Shown here piece after piece: positions 51,545 to 61,625 of a stretch of 63,570 bases of DNA (position 1 is its first letter; each line of letters starts with the position of its first letter). Both the position numbers and the translations under genes were made by a program. Source of the stretch: Chitinophagales bacterium. GTDB lineage: Bacteria; Bacteroidota; Bacteroidia; Chitinophagales; Chitinophagaceae. Below the pieces are notes generated by a model. It did no database searches. It worked only from the letters and a program-made list of their open reading frames with translations, and had not been told where the DNA came from. The stretch covers positions 1 through 63,570 of the forward strand of contig JAATFV010000146.1 in assembly GCA_015655015.1 (NCBI GenBank), in the 5' to 3' direction.

Positions 51545-53398
51545 ATGCGTACCTTAAATGATGTCCATCAACAATTTGCCGAATATTTTGACGTACCGGA
51601 GCTAAAGCCATATGCTTATCTGCTGTCACGCAAGCTCAGCGAAGGCCATATATGCCTGGATCTGCGCAGGATTAGTGAACAGTTGGAAGGAATGCCTGCG
51701 TACTGCCAGTTTATGATCCCCGGCAGCGCGCCCCTGCACTTCATCTCTCTCGTTGGTAAGAACGGCGCCGAATCCCAGCCTTTTGTTTTGTACCAGGATC
51801 GCCTCTATCTGCAACGCTATTTCCATTATGAAACCAGTTTTCTTCAGAGTATAAAAGGCTTCCTGGCGGCAGAACAGAACGTTCTACAGGAACGCCTGGA
51901 CATTTTAAATGCCCATAAGGCTTTTATAACAAGCCTGTTTGTGCCAGACCCTGCTGCCCCGGCCAACGCCAATGCATCTTCCGATCCCATCGACTGGCAG
52001 CTTGCTGCCGCTATCACAGGATTGCTCAATAATTTCACCATTATTACCGGAGGCCCCGGAACCGGCAAGACCACCACCGTCGCAAAAATACTGGCCATCC
52101 TCTATGCAACCACCCCGGCGCTGAAAGTCGCGCTCGCCGCCCCTACCGGCAAAGCCGCCGCCCGTATGGCGGAAAGCCTCCGCCACGCAAAGATCCCGAA
52201 AGACCCGGTCCTTGAAGAAAAGTTCCAGGCCCTCTCTCCTTCTACTATCCACCGCCTCCTGAAGCCGGAAAGAAGAACATCCCATTTTCGGCATGACCGC
52301 GACAATCCCCTTCCCTTTGATGTGGTGATCGTAGATGAATGCTCTATGATCGATGTCGCGCTGTTTGCCAAATTGCTGGAGGCGATCAGACCTGCCACCC
52401 GGCTGATCCTGCTGGGGGATAAAGACCAGCTGGCTTCTGTGGAAGCAGGCAGCCTTTTCGGCGATCTCTGCCAGGTTCAGGAAAACCTCAATCTTTTTCA
52501 CCCGGACCGCCTCGCCCTCATCAACCGTTTTATCTCCGACCCCATCCGGCAGATCCCTCCTGCCCGGGAGAGCCGGGATGACAGTCATCCCTTATTCCAG
52601 CACCTGGTCGAATTACGCCATAGCCATCGCTTCACAGGAGATACCGGCATCGGCAAATTCAGTAAAGCCGTCATTTCAGGCGACCAGGCCACGCTGCAGG
52701 AATTCCTGCCCATGGCTGCGCCGGCATCCCCTGCTTCCGTCCCCCGGGTGTCGGTCGTTCCCGACCCCCAGGTTACGATCGATCCTCTTTATTCCCGGGA
52801 GATCTTTGATACCTTCATTTCCGGTTACGCCGCCTTCCTCGAAGAAAAAGATATTCGCCTCGCCCTGCGCGGGATGAGCAAATTCCGGGTATTATGCGCC
52901 GTGCGCGAAGGTGAACAGGGCCTGTATGCCATCAACCGGGTCATTCAGAATTACCTGCATGATCGCAAACAGATCCAGGCAAACAGCGAGTTCTATGAGA
53001 ACCGCCCCATTATCCTGACCCGGAATTATTATGAACACGGCCTTTTTAATGGAGACACCGGCATTATCCGGCCTGATGACCAGGGCGTGCTGATGGCCTG
53101 GTTCGAAGACAGCAAAGGGGAGCTTAAAGCCGTGCTGCCAGGTTATCTGTCACAGGCCGAAACCGTATTTGCCATGACCATTCACAAAAGCCAGGGGTCC
53201 GAGTTCGATGAAGTGCTCGTGGTCCTGCCACCTTCTCCGGATGCGCCTATCATGAACCGGGAGCTGTTGTATACAGCCGTTACCCGTGCTAAGAAACGTG
53301 TAATTGTCCAGGGACCGGCAGAAGTCATATTGGCCGCGGCGGCGCGTTTTGTAGAAAGAGCCTCCGGTATAACATCCCGTTTCCAGGACCTAAAATAA
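51545..53398 (+). CDS. recD: RecBCD exonuclease V, alpha subunit (RecD)
   Basis: A 617-residue superfamily 1 helicase that would move 5' to 3' in the RecBCD complex, which resects double-strand breaks and destroys foreign linear DNA. Walker A GGPGTGKT is at 169-176, Walker B VIVDECSMID near 265-274, then LLGDKDQLASV, and motif VI-region ELLYTAVTRAKKRVIV near the C-terminus. The N-terminal 140 residues are the RecB-binding domain of RecD. A linker with two prolines-and-valine runs (about 395-415) looks low in complexity. It is the first gene of the operon; recC follows after 5 bases. Confidence 0.95.
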   Translation: MRTLNDVHQQFAEYFDVPELKPYAYLLSRKLSEGHICLDLRRISEQLEGMPAYCQFMIPGSAPLHFISLVGKNGAESQPFVLYQDRLYLQRYFHYETSFLQSIKGFLAAEQNVLQERLDILNAHKAFITSLFVPDPAAPANANASSDPIDWQLAAAITGLLNNFTIITGGPGTGKTTTVAKILAILYATTPALKVALAAPTGKAAARMAESLRHAKIPKDPVLEEKFQALSPSTIHRLLKPERRTSHFRHDRDNPLPFDVVIVDECSMIDVALFAKLLEAIRPATRLILLGDKDQLASVEAGSLFGDLCQVQENLNLFHPDRLALINRFISDPIRQIPPARESRDDSHPLFQHLVELRHSHRFTGDTGIGKFSKAVISGDQATLQEFLPMAAPASPASVPRVSVVPDPQVTIDPLYSREIFDTFISGYAAFLEEKDIRLALRGMSKFRVLCAVREGEQGLYAINRVIQNYLHDRKQIQANSEFYENRPIILTRNYYEHGLFNGDTGIIRPDDQGVLMAWFEDSKGELKAVLPGYLSQAETVFAMTIHKSQGSEFDEVLVVLPPSPDAPIMNRELLYTAVTRAKKRVIVQGPAEVILAAAARFVERASGITSRFQDLK

Positions 53399-53403
53399 GT
53401 AAC

Positions 53404-56400
53404 ATGGCCTTGTATCTGAAGATCTCCAATTCACTGGAAAGTCTGGCAGCCGACCTGTCGGAAACGCTCTCTAAGGAATCCCGGGGCGTATTTGATCCTT
53501 ACTATATCGTCACCCAGACAGAAGGGATGAACAACTGGCTGAAGCTGCGGCTGGCCGCTCATCTGGGCATTGCCGCCAACTATCGTTTCCTGAAACCCAA
53601 CGAGCTGATCAATCAGCTCTATTTCCTGCTCGATGGACCGTCTGCTGAATTGCTGTCCAGGGAAAATCTTAGTTGGTTGCTGTTCAAGCTGCTGGGCGAG
53701 AAAGATTTTATAAAAAAGTTTCCGGAGGTAGCCGGGTATTACCAGCAGGGGACTTCCGGCAAAGACCTCCGACGTTTGGCGCTGGCGGAAAAGGTGGCCG
53801 ACCTCTTCGACCAATATCAGATCTACCGGCCCGCTATGGTCGAACAATGGAATGCTATCTCCGCCGCCGCCGTGCCACCGGACGAATGGCAGCTATCCCT
53901 TTGGGTAAATGCCAGGAAGGAAGCCGGCAATGCCTTACCGGACAAAACGATCGTTGGATCGTTTATCCTCGGCATACTGAAAGAGCCTGGTCTGCGAAAA
54001 GAGCTGGCCCGTCGTATGCCCGCCGTTCACCTGTTCGGCCTATCCATCATTACCGCCTATCATATCCAGATCCTGCTGGATCTGTCGAGGCACATCGATG
54101 TCTATTTTCATATCATCAACCCTGCCCCTTCCCTGTATTGGTTTGAAGAGCACAGCGAGAAACAGCTGGCCGTCTGGAAGTCCAAAAAAAGGAATTTGCC
54201 GGGCGCCGAAGCCGGGAACGCCCTGCTGACGGGATGGGGACGTGTCATCCAGGATACGTTCGGGCTGTTCTTCAGCCATGACGAATTCCTCAACGCCTAT
54301 GAGGAAACAGACCTGGTCTCCCCTGAACCGGACAGCTTACTCCATAAGATACAGCTTGATATCTTCCATGCTGCTACTACCGATCGTCAGGAACTGCTTC
54401 CCCGGAATGTCCGGGACGGTTCCATTCATATCAATGCCTGTTATACAATCGCAAGGGAGGTGGAGATCCTTTATAATTACCTGGTCCACCTTATCGACCA
54501 AAAGGGAGAAGCCCTTTCCCCCAGAGACATTGTCGTTATGGTTAACAATATCGATGCATATGCTCCCTATATAAAGGCCGTTTTCAACAATGCTCCCTAT
54601 AAATTCCGTTATACCATTGCAGATGAAAGTTATTCCGACGGCGATAACCTTTTCACCGCTCTCCGGGCCATCCTCCTGTTGAACGAAGATCACTTCAAAG
54701 CAGAAGAGGTGATCCAGCTCCTGGATTTTTCGTATATCAGGCAACGATTTGGCATCACCGACGTGGACCGTATCCGCCAGGTAGTGGATGCGGCAGGCAT
54801 CCGTTTTGGCATACACGGGAATATGGACGATGACACTTACCTTGTCAGCTGGACCTATGGGCTGCGCCGGATCATGTATGGGATCTGCATGAGCGGCGGC
54901 GAACGGTATGGAGAAGGCAATGAGGCTTTTTATCCGCTGGACCTGGTCGAAGGCGGTGAAGCGCTGCCAATAATCCGCTTCTGTCATTTCGTGGAAGTCC
55001 TGATAGATTCCATTAAAGAAAGAAAAATGCCCCGCAGCATTGCCGACTGGGTGGCCTATGCCGAGTCCATAGTACATAATATGATCTTCGAGCCGGAGGA
55101 CAACACGGATGAATATTACGAGCTCCTCATGCAACAGCTCTCCGGCCTGAACGTAGCCGGTCAATACATGGAGGACAACGTCTCCTTTGAAGTGGTGGCC
55201 CATAGCCTGCTCCAAACCCTCGACAATACTGCCCGCACCAGCCTGTTTGCCGGAGGAGGCATCACTTTCTGCTCGCTGATCCCCATGCGCAGCATCCCCT
55301 TCCGGGTTGTAGCCGTGATGGGGCTTAATTACGACCAGTTCCCCCGACGGGAAAAGCCCGTTAGCTTCAACCTGATGGAAAAGAAGCGGCAGCGAGGCGA
55401 CCGTAATGTCAAAGAAAATGACAAACATCTTTTCCTGGAGACCCTCCTGTCCGCCAGGGATTATTTATACATCAGCTACCTGGGACAGAACCCCAAAGAC
55501 AACACCCTTATTCCACCTTCCGCCCTCATCGATGAGCTGATCGGTTATATAGAAGCGGGAGCAAAAGCTCCCGAAGAAGTCCGGGAGCTCTTAGTGACCC
55601 GGCAGCCGTTGCAGGGCTTCAGCCGCAAATATGTTCCGGGCGATGATCGCCTGTACAGCTACCTGGACACCGGGATGCAGGCCGTTGAACCGCTAAAGCT
55701 GGCGGAGAAGCTGCCGGATGCCCCGGACTTCGAAGAAATACAGCTGGACGACCTGGTCCGGTTCTTTAAAAATCCCTTTAAAGTTTATTATAATAAAGTG
55801 CTGGGGATCTATTACGGGGAGGAGCAGGTATTGCTGCCGGAGACCGAACTCTTCCGCCTGGACAAATTGCAGCAATGGAAACTGAAACAGCTCTTGCTTC
55901 CTGGTCCCGATACGGCCAGTCTCCGGGATCAGCTGGTAAAAACAGGAGAGCTCCCTTTAAAGAACATGGCCGGCGTGGCGCTGAACCAGGTAGACGAAAT
56001 GGTAGAGCCTGTACGCAGCCTCTATACGGCCTATACCGGAGGAGCTATGGAACAAACCCTCTCCGTAGAGATCCCCGTCGGAGAGAGTATGCTGAGCGGA
56101 ACACTGCAGCCTGTGTTCAACGGAAAATTGCTACAGGTGTCGTGGTCTAAAAATGAGACCAGATATCTGGTTGAAGCCTATATCCGATACCTGGCCGGGG
56201 CCGCGGCCGGTGTGCTTTCCGGGCTCTCCTTTTTATCCGGCAGCAAACAACTGGATATCTTTGAAGTTTCCCCCTTATCGGCCAAAGAGGCCGGACGAAG
56301 GCTTTCGGAGCTTATAGAGATCTACAAAGAAGGGTTTAAAAAAATGGCTGTCTTCTACCCCGATTTTAAGATCGATCCGGAAAAAGTGGAGCCCCTGACG

Positions 56401-56604
56401 ATGGAAGATTTCTCAAAACTGGTCGATCAATCGTTGAATAGCTTTCTATTCCCTTGTGATGACCCCTATATAATGCCCGAATATGCAAAAGGCATCTTCA
56501 GTGAGGAACAGGCACTGATGCAATACAAGGACATTTGCCGGAAGATCATTGTTCCCCTAAAAGAATTTTTTCCCGGTTATTACGAACAAAACAGCAAGCC
56601 ATGA
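53404..56604 (+). CDS. recC: RecBCD exonuclease V, gamma subunit (RecC)
   Basis: A 1066-residue scaffold subunit. The N-terminus is diagnostic: VTQTEGMNNWLKLRLAAHLG followed by IAANYRFLKP. The central part carries the degenerate helicase regions (ARDYLYISYLGQN), including MRSIPFRVVAVMGLNYDQFP, and the C-terminal third is the inactive nuclease-like domain. RecC in Escherichia coli recognises Chi while the strand passes through; whether this organism has a Chi sequence cannot be told. Its stop overlaps the recB start as ATGA. Confidence 0.95.
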   Translation: MALYLKISNSLESLAADLSETLSKESRGVFDPYYIVTQTEGMNNWLKLRLAAHLGIAANYRFLKPNELINQLYFLLDGPSAELLSRENLSWLLFKLLGEKDFIKKFPEVAGYYQQGTSGKDLRRLALAEKVADLFDQYQIYRPAMVEQWNAISAAAVPPDEWQLSLWVNARKEAGNALPDKTIVGSFILGILKEPGLRKELARRMPAVHLFGLSIITAYHIQILLDLSRHIDVYFHIINPAPSLYWFEEHSEKQLAVWKSKKRNLPGAEAGNALLTGWGRVIQDTFGLFFSHDEFLNAYEETDLVSPEPDSLLHKIQLDIFHAATTDRQELLPRNVRDGSIHINACYTIAREVEILYNYLVHLIDQKGEALSPRDIVVMVNNIDAYAPYIKAVFNNAPYKFRYTIADESYSDGDNLFTALRAILLLNEDHFKAEEVIQLLDFSYIRQRFGITDVDRIRQVVDAAGIRFGIHGNMDDDTYLVSWTYGLRRIMYGICMSGGERYGEGNEAFYPLDLVEGGEALPIIRFCHFVEVLIDSIKERKMPRSIADWVAYAESIVHNMIFEPEDNTDEYYELLMQQLSGLNVAGQYMEDNVSFEVVAHSLLQTLDNTARTSLFAGGGITFCSLIPMRSIPFRVVAVMGLNYDQFPRREKPVSFNLMEKKRQRGDRNVKENDKHLFLETLLSARDYLYISYLGQNPKDNTLIPPSALIDELIGYIEAGAKAPEEVRELLVTRQPLQGFSRKYVPGDDRLYSYLDTGMQAVEPLKLAEKLPDAPDFEEIQLDDLVRFFKNPFKVYYNKVLGIYYGEEQVLLPETELFRLDKLQQWKLKQLLLPGPDTASLRDQLVKTGELPLKNMAGVALNQVDEMVEPVRSLYTAYTGGAMEQTLSVEIPVGESMLSGTLQPVFNGKLLQVSWSKNETRYLVEAYIRYLAGAAAGVLSGLSFLSGSKQLDIFEVSPLSAKEAGRRLSELIEIYKEGFKKMAVFYPDFKIDPEKVEPLTMEDFSKLVDQSLNSFLFPCDDPYIMPEYAKGIFSEEQALMQYKDICRKIIVPLKEFFPGYYEQNSKP

Positions 56605-59600
56605 GAAACCAGCATCCATATAAAGATTTTAACGCCGCAACCGTCCCGCTGGAAGGAAGCAACCTGATCGAGGCGAGCGCCGGGACCGGTAAGACCTATT
56701 CCATTGCCATCCTCGTGTTACGCCTTGTCCTGGAAAAGCGGCTTCCGGTCAGGGATATCCTCATGGTCACCTTTACCAAGGCTGCCGTAGCGGAGCTGGA
56801 AGAACGGATCCGGCTTTTTATCCGCAGCGCTTATAAAGTCTCCCTGGGCACGAAGATCAGCGATGCCAATATCACGGCGCTTGTGGAAAAGGCCAAGGCC
56901 GCTTATGCCGCTGACAGTTCACAAGCCGGCAGCGTTCAGGGCGCTGGCATCCAGCCGCCTGTTAATGTTGACACGCAGGAGACACTTAAAGGAGAAAAGT
57001 CCGTGCAGCAGCTGCTCCGGGAAGCCGTATTGTTCCTGGACGAAACATCCGTATTGACCATACACAGCTTCTGCCAGCAGACCCTGGGAGAATTCGCCTT
57101 CGAGACCAACCAGCTTTTCGGAGCAGAAATGGTCCCGGATATCAGCCCTATCATAGAAGCGGAGCTCAATCGTTTCTGGCGCCGGCACGTGACCACCTTA
57201 CAGCCCGGTCTGCTCGAAAAGATCTGGTATGAAGGGATGAAAGACGATATTCAGCGGCTCCTCCGGGAACACCTGAGCGGAAAGCTGTACCTGGGTTTTG
57301 ACGAAAAGGGAGACTATGCTATCACCGCTGCCGCGCAGAAAAAATGGCTGCAGCAGCTGACAGCGCTGGAAGAAAAAGAGGAACAGGCAAAAGAAGAGTT
57401 ATATGCATATGTAATGACCCACAGCGCCCGTCTGAAAATCTCTTGCGATAGCAACACCTATGCTAAAAAAAGCCTGTCCGGCCATATCGGAACACCCCAG
57501 GATTTTGTCAGGGAAATAGCCGGAAAGAAAAGTACCGGATACATCGTCAAGCTCTTTCCCGACATCCTCGAACGGTTGGCTGCCTGGGACAGCGTCAGCG
57601 AAGAGAAGACAGCGCTCCTGCAGGCGATCCGCCGCCAGCTGAACGGACTGGCCATTAAAGAAGCCGGAGAAGGAGTAACGGTCTTTAAAGAACGGAACAA
57701 TATGCTCGGTTATGACGACCTGATCGGCAACCTTCACTCAGCCCTTGTAAAAAGGAATAACCTCCCGCTCGAAGAAGCCTTACGGCAAAAGTACAAAGCC
57801 GTATTCGTCGATGAATTCCAGGATACCGACCGGCAGCAATTCGAGATCTTTGACAAGGCCTATGGGAAGAGCACCATTTTATTTTATATAGGAGACCCCA
57901 AGCAAAGCATCTATGCCTGGCGCAAAGCGGATATTTTCACCTACTTCCAGGCCAGGAGCGGCGTGCAGCAGGTGTATACCATGAACCGGAACTTCCGGTC
58001 GGCCACGGACTTTATCGAAGCCATGAACCGGTTCTTCCTTCCTGCAAAAGACTTCGACACCTTTTATTTTAAAGGAGAGGGGGATGCCATTGAATACATC
58101 CCGGTGGAAAGCCCCGACAAGAACGCTAAAGGTAGTTTCTATTACGACACGATCCGGCAGTCCCCTATTTCCATACAGATCCTTCCGAAAAAAGAAGATA
58201 TCGCCCCTTCGGTGGCAGCCCAGGTCGCGCTGCTGCTACAGGGAGGGGCTTATCAGATCCATAAGGACTCCATAGACCCTGAACAACCCGTTAACGCCCC
58301 CGGACAATCCACCCGAGACTCCGGGCAACGATCTTTGCTTCCGTCCGACATAGGCATTCTTGTGCGTACCGGACGGGAAGGTAAGGACATTAAAGCCGCT
58401 TTATCCAAACTGGGTATTCCCGCCGTAACCCTCGACGATTCCAGGGTACTACAGTCGGAGGAAGCTAAATACCTGCTGTATCTGTTGGAAGCGCTGGAGT
58501 CTCCCGTCCGTACTTCCATCAACCGTGCGTTATTGTCCCCTTTTACTGCATACACGATCAACGATATTCTGTTACTGGATGATGAAGCGGCGCTGACCCT
58601 TTTCAGTAAGTACAGGAGCCGGTGGCACGATGACGGCATTTATACGGCCCTGATGGATTTCGTAGCCGATTTCGGCGTGCGCCATGTATTGCTGCAATCC
58701 CATACGGAGAACGGGGAACGGATCATCACCAATTTTTTCCAGCTGGCCGAATTAGTGCACCAGGTCGAAAGCCGTAAGTCCCTGTCCATGCTGGAAGTAA
58801 TTTCCTGGCTGAAGAGAAGTTTGGACGGTTTGTCCACGGAAGGCGATGAATATACCCAGCGCGTAGAAAGTGACGAAGAGGCGGTGAAGATCGTCACCAT
58901 TCACAAGAGCAAAGGTCTTGAATACAATATCGTCTTAGCGCCCTTCCTGGACTTCAATACCGGCGACCGGTTTGAATTCGTCAGCTTCCGGGATCCCGGT
59001 TCCGGGCTATACGTCGGGGCGGAGAAGGACCGTCTCACGGAAGAGCAGCGGACCTGGCAACAACAGCAAGCCGAACAGGAGAATAGAAGATTGCTATATG
59101 TGGCGCTTACCAGGGCCGTATACAAATGTTATATCTTCCGAAACGGGAAAAAGCCATCCACACTTTCCGTTTTCACGGATGCGCTTAAAGACGTCCCTCC
59201 CGCTCTGATCCGGTTCGAAGAAGGAGAAGTCCCTGAACCGGCTGGCGGCTATCGTATCAGACCGGCACCGGACGCGGCCATGCCTGTAAGGCCTGTTCAT
59301 TTTTCCTTGCTGCAGGAAAACTGGCGCAGAGTGAGCTATACCATGCTGGCCGCCAAGCCCGTTCATGTGTTGCGTCCCCGTCCCATCCCCCTGGAAGATG
59401 AATACGACACCTTTATCTTCCATACCCTGCGAAGAGGGGCCAAAACCGGCAATCTGCTCCATTTCATTTTTGAAAATATCCATTTCTCAGACGACAGCCG
59501 CTGGGAAAAATGGCTGGAAGAAGGCATCCGCCGGTTTGCACCCGGTCAGCGGGAACTTTATCTGCCGATGCTGCAACGCATGCTGAAGGAGGTCCTGCAT

Positions 59601-60140
59601 GCCCGCATTCAGGTTGCGGGAGAGGACTTTACCCTGGCTGCCGTAAGCAGAAACAAACGTATCACTGAATTTGAATTCGATTTTCCCGTACCGCTATTCC
59701 TTCCGTCCGACCTCAATGCGCTGTCCAATGCCCGGCTCAGCATCATCGTCAAAGACCCCCGCGAACTGGGCGCCCGCCAGCTCGAAGGCATCATGAATGG
59801 CAAAATGGACCTGTTCTTTGAACAGGGAGGCCGTTATTATATCCTGGACTGGAAATCCAATCACCTGGGCTCCTCCCCTGAAGATTATGCGCCCCTACCC
59901 CTGGCAGCAGCAATGCGGGAAAACAATTACCACCTGCAATACCTGATCTATACGCTTGCCGCCAAAAAATACCTGGAGACCCGTCTTCCCGGCTTTGATT
60001 ATGCCACTCAGTTCGGTGGCGTCATTTATTTTTTCGTTCGGGGAGCCCGGGCCGGAAGCAGCAACAGTACCTATACAATCAAGCCGGACCTTGAAAAAAT
60101 TGAAGAGCTCGAAGAAATCTTTCGTTCAAAAGGACGGTAG
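56601..60140 (+). CDS. recB: RecBCD exonuclease V, beta subunit (RecB)
   Basis: A 1179-residue helicase-nuclease that moves 3' to 5'. Walker A ASAGTGKT is at 25-32, followed by VTFTKAAVAELEERIR; motif II VFVDEFQDTD, motif III YIGDPKQSIYAWR, and motif VI region RLLYVALTRAVYKC. The C-terminal RecB nuclease motif reads GKMDLFFE and LDWKSN, with the catalytic Asp-Asp-x-Lys set, then a Q-x-x-x-Y block (HLQYLIYTLA). ATG 56601 overlaps the recC stop; the longer frame from 56535 lies inside recC. All three subunits appear intact. Confidence 0.95.
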   Translation: MRNQHPYKDFNAATVPLEGSNLIEASAGTGKTYSIAILVLRLVLEKRLPVRDILMVTFTKAAVAELEERIRLFIRSAYKVSLGTKISDANITALVEKAKAAYAADSSQAGSVQGAGIQPPVNVDTQETLKGEKSVQQLLREAVLFLDETSVLTIHSFCQQTLGEFAFETNQLFGAEMVPDISPIIEAELNRFWRRHVTTLQPGLLEKIWYEGMKDDIQRLLREHLSGKLYLGFDEKGDYAITAAAQKKWLQQLTALEEKEEQAKEELYAYVMTHSARLKISCDSNTYAKKSLSGHIGTPQDFVREIAGKKSTGYIVKLFPDILERLAAWDSVSEEKTALLQAIRRQLNGLAIKEAGEGVTVFKERNNMLGYDDLIGNLHSALVKRNNLPLEEALRQKYKAVFVDEFQDTDRQQFEIFDKAYGKSTILFYIGDPKQSIYAWRKADIFTYFQARSGVQQVYTMNRNFRSATDFIEAMNRFFLPAKDFDTFYFKGEGDAIEYIPVESPDKNAKGSFYYDTIRQSPISIQILPKKEDIAPSVAAQVALLLQGGAYQIHKDSIDPEQPVNAPGQSTRDSGQRSLLPSDIGILVRTGREGKDIKAALSKLGIPAVTLDDSRVLQSEEAKYLLYLLEALESPVRTSINRALLSPFTAYTINDILLLDDEAALTLFSKYRSRWHDDGIYTALMDFVADFGVRHVLLQSHTENGERIITNFFQLAELVHQVESRKSLSMLEVISWLKRSLDGLSTEGDEYTQRVESDEEAVKIVTIHKSKGLEYNIVLAPFLDFNTGDRFEFVSFRDPGSGLYVGAEKDRLTEEQRTWQQQQAEQENRRLLYVALTRAVYKCYIFRNGKKPSTLSVFTDALKDVPPALIRFEEGEVPEPAGGYRIRPAPDAAMPVRPVHFSLLQENWRRVSYTMLAAKPVHVLRPRPIPLEDEYDTFIFHTLRRGAKTGNLLHFIFENIHFSDDSRWEKWLEEGIRRFAPGQRELYLPMLQRMLKEVLHARIQVAGEDFTLAAVSRNKRITEFEFDFPVPLFLPSDLNALSNARLSIIVKDPRELGARQLEGIMNGKMDLFFEQGGRYYILDWKSNHLGSSPEDYAPLPLAAAMRENNYHLQYLIYTLAAKKYLETRLPGFDYATQFGGVIYFFVRGARAGSSNSTYTIKPDLEKIEELEEIFRSKGR

Positions 60141-60179
60141 CATCATCAGCCAAACCGCATCACAGTTCACAGGAACGTT

Positions 60180-60854
60180 TCATAGCGCCAGCTTGTAGCC
60201 CATCCCATAAACGGACTGGATATAATCCGTACAACCGGCATCGACAAGCTTACGGCGGAGATTTTTTATATGGGTGTAGATAAAATCGTAATTAGCAGCT
60301 CCCCCTGTCTCATCGCTCCACAAGTGCTCGGCAATGGCATTTTTGGAAACGACGCGGCCTTTATTATAGGCAAAATATAAGAGCAGCTGATATTCTTTCC
60401 GGGTGAGGTCTACCAGCCGGCCATTGACCATGACCGACCTGGCCTGGGTGTCTATAAGGATCTCTTCGAATTCCATGATGCTGTTGCCGGCAGAATTCCT
60501 GCGGCGAATGATAGCCGTGACCCTGGCGCTCATCTCGGAGAGGTGAAAAGGCTTGGGAAGATAGTCATCGGCGCCCAGCTGCAGGCCGGCGACCTTATCT
60601 TCCAGGGAATTCCGGGCAGAGATGATCAGGACACCGTCCGTCTTACGGTTGGTCTTTAGCTCCTTCAATAATTCCAGCCCGTTGCCATCCTGCAGATTAA
60701 TATCCAGCAAGATACAGTCATAGTCGAACAGGTCGATCTTCTCCAGTGCGCTGGAATAACCTTCTGCCGTCTCACAGATGAAGTTTTCCTGTTTCAGGTA
60801 ACTTACAATGCTATCGGAAAGGGTTCGTTCGTCTTCGACAATCAGGAGCTTCAT
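60180..60854 (-). CDS. OmpR/PhoB-type response regulator
   Basis: A 224-residue regulator. The receiver has phosphoacceptor Asp51 in ILLDINLQDGNG, Ser in IISARN and Lys in YLPKPFHLSE. The C-terminal winged helix (about 125-224) has LTRKEYQLLLYFAYNKGRVV and THIKNLRRKL, ending YGMGYKLAL. No kinase is adjacent. The OmpR-type kinase at 50224-51477 is on the same strand with recDCB in between on the other strand. In the absence of that block, regulator, kinase and the efflux operon would run in one direction, so I propose they form one system. Confidence 0.94.
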   Translation of the reverse strand: MKLLIVEDERTLSDSIVSYLKQENFICETAEGYSSALEKIDLFDYDCILLDINLQDGNGLELLKELKTNRKTDGVLIISARNSLEDKVAGLQLGADDYLPKPFHLSEMSARVTAIIRRRNSAGNSIMEFEEILIDTQARSVMVNGRLVDLTRKEYQLLLYFAYNKGRVVSKNAIAEHLWSDETGGAANYDFIYTHIKNLRRKLVDAGCTDYIQSVYGMGYKLAL

Positions 60855-61017
60855 CCGGGGATGCTTTCTATAAAAATAAGGAAATCAGGCAAATAAGTCA
60901 GAACTTTGAGGAGCCTTACATCTTAAAAGAGGAAAAAACAAGGTCGTTTTTTCCACAATTGCAGGCTAAATGTGCAAATTTACCAGACCGGAAACCTGAT
61001 TTCTAAGAAATTTGCCT

Positions 61018-61025
61018 TACTTTTG
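61018..61025 (+). promoter_or_regulatory. -7 element of the DUF177-rpmF-plsX block
   Basis: A perfect TACTTTTG ends 21 bases before ATG 61047. No clear TTTG box lies 18-21 bases upstream. Confidence 0.55.
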
Positions 61026-61046
61026 CAAGCTCTTTAAAAAGCACTC

Positions 61047-61592
61047 ATGAGCAGCCGTCGGGAATTTGAAATAGCGTTTGTGGGCCTTAAGGCTGGTATT
61101 CATGAGTTTAGCTATCGGATTACCGATAAGTTCTTTGAAGCATACCAGCAGCAGGATTTTCGTAATTGCGAAGCCAATGTCAAGCTATCGCTCGATAAAA
61201 AGAACAGTTTTATGCTGTTGAAGTTCGAGGTTGGCGGCAGGATCGAAATAGGCTGTGACCGTTGCGGTAATATGCTGCCCCTGGACCTATGGGATGAATT
61301 CAATATCCTGGTAAAGCTGGTAGAAGATCCGGATATTATGAACCAACAGGAAGAAGATCCCGATGTATATTATATATCCAAAGGGGAAAGCCACCTGCAT
61401 ATCTCCGATTGGATCTATGAATTCATCAACCTTAGCATACCCATGCAGCGCATGTGTAAGCCGGAAGAGATCGGGGGACCTTATTGCAACAAAGAAGTGC
61501 TGGAGATGCTGAAAAAGCTCGACCATGAAAAGAGTGAGCCCGCTAATCCCCTATGGAAAGGGTTAGAGAAGTTCAAAGACCTGGATAAATAA
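61047..61592 (+). CDS. DUF177 (YceD-like) protein
   Basis: A 181-residue soluble protein of the DUF177 family, which in many bacteria sits directly before rpmF and plsX and is tied to 23S rRNA or ribosome biogenesis. The family core is visible: VGGRIEIGCDRCGNMLPLDL with the CxxC pair, YYISKGESHLHISDWIYEFI and LSIPMQRMC. A second pair of cysteines occurs at MCKPEE and YCNKEV, so a metal site is possible. It precedes rpmF by 33 bases, as expected. Confidence 0.93.
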   Translation: MSSRREFEIAFVGLKAGIHEFSYRITDKFFEAYQQQDFRNCEANVKLSLDKKNSFMLLKFEVGGRIEIGCDRCGNMLPLDLWDEFNILVKLVEDPDIMNQQEEDPDVYYISKGESHLHISDWIYEFINLSIPMQRMCKPEEIGGPYCNKEVLEMLKKLDHEKSEPANPLWKGLEKFKDLDK

Positions 61593-61625
61593 ATTAAATT
61601 ATTGGTTTTTTAAAATTGATGTGAT

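Noticed and set aside
54337..55428. 363-codon minus-strand frame opposite recC
   Set aside because: It lies entirely inside recC, whose domains are clear on the plus strand, and its product shows no family features.
51545..60140. recDCB as part of a phage-defence island
   Set aside because: No restriction-modification, toxin-antitoxin or other defence genes flank it; its neighbours are an efflux system and core genes.
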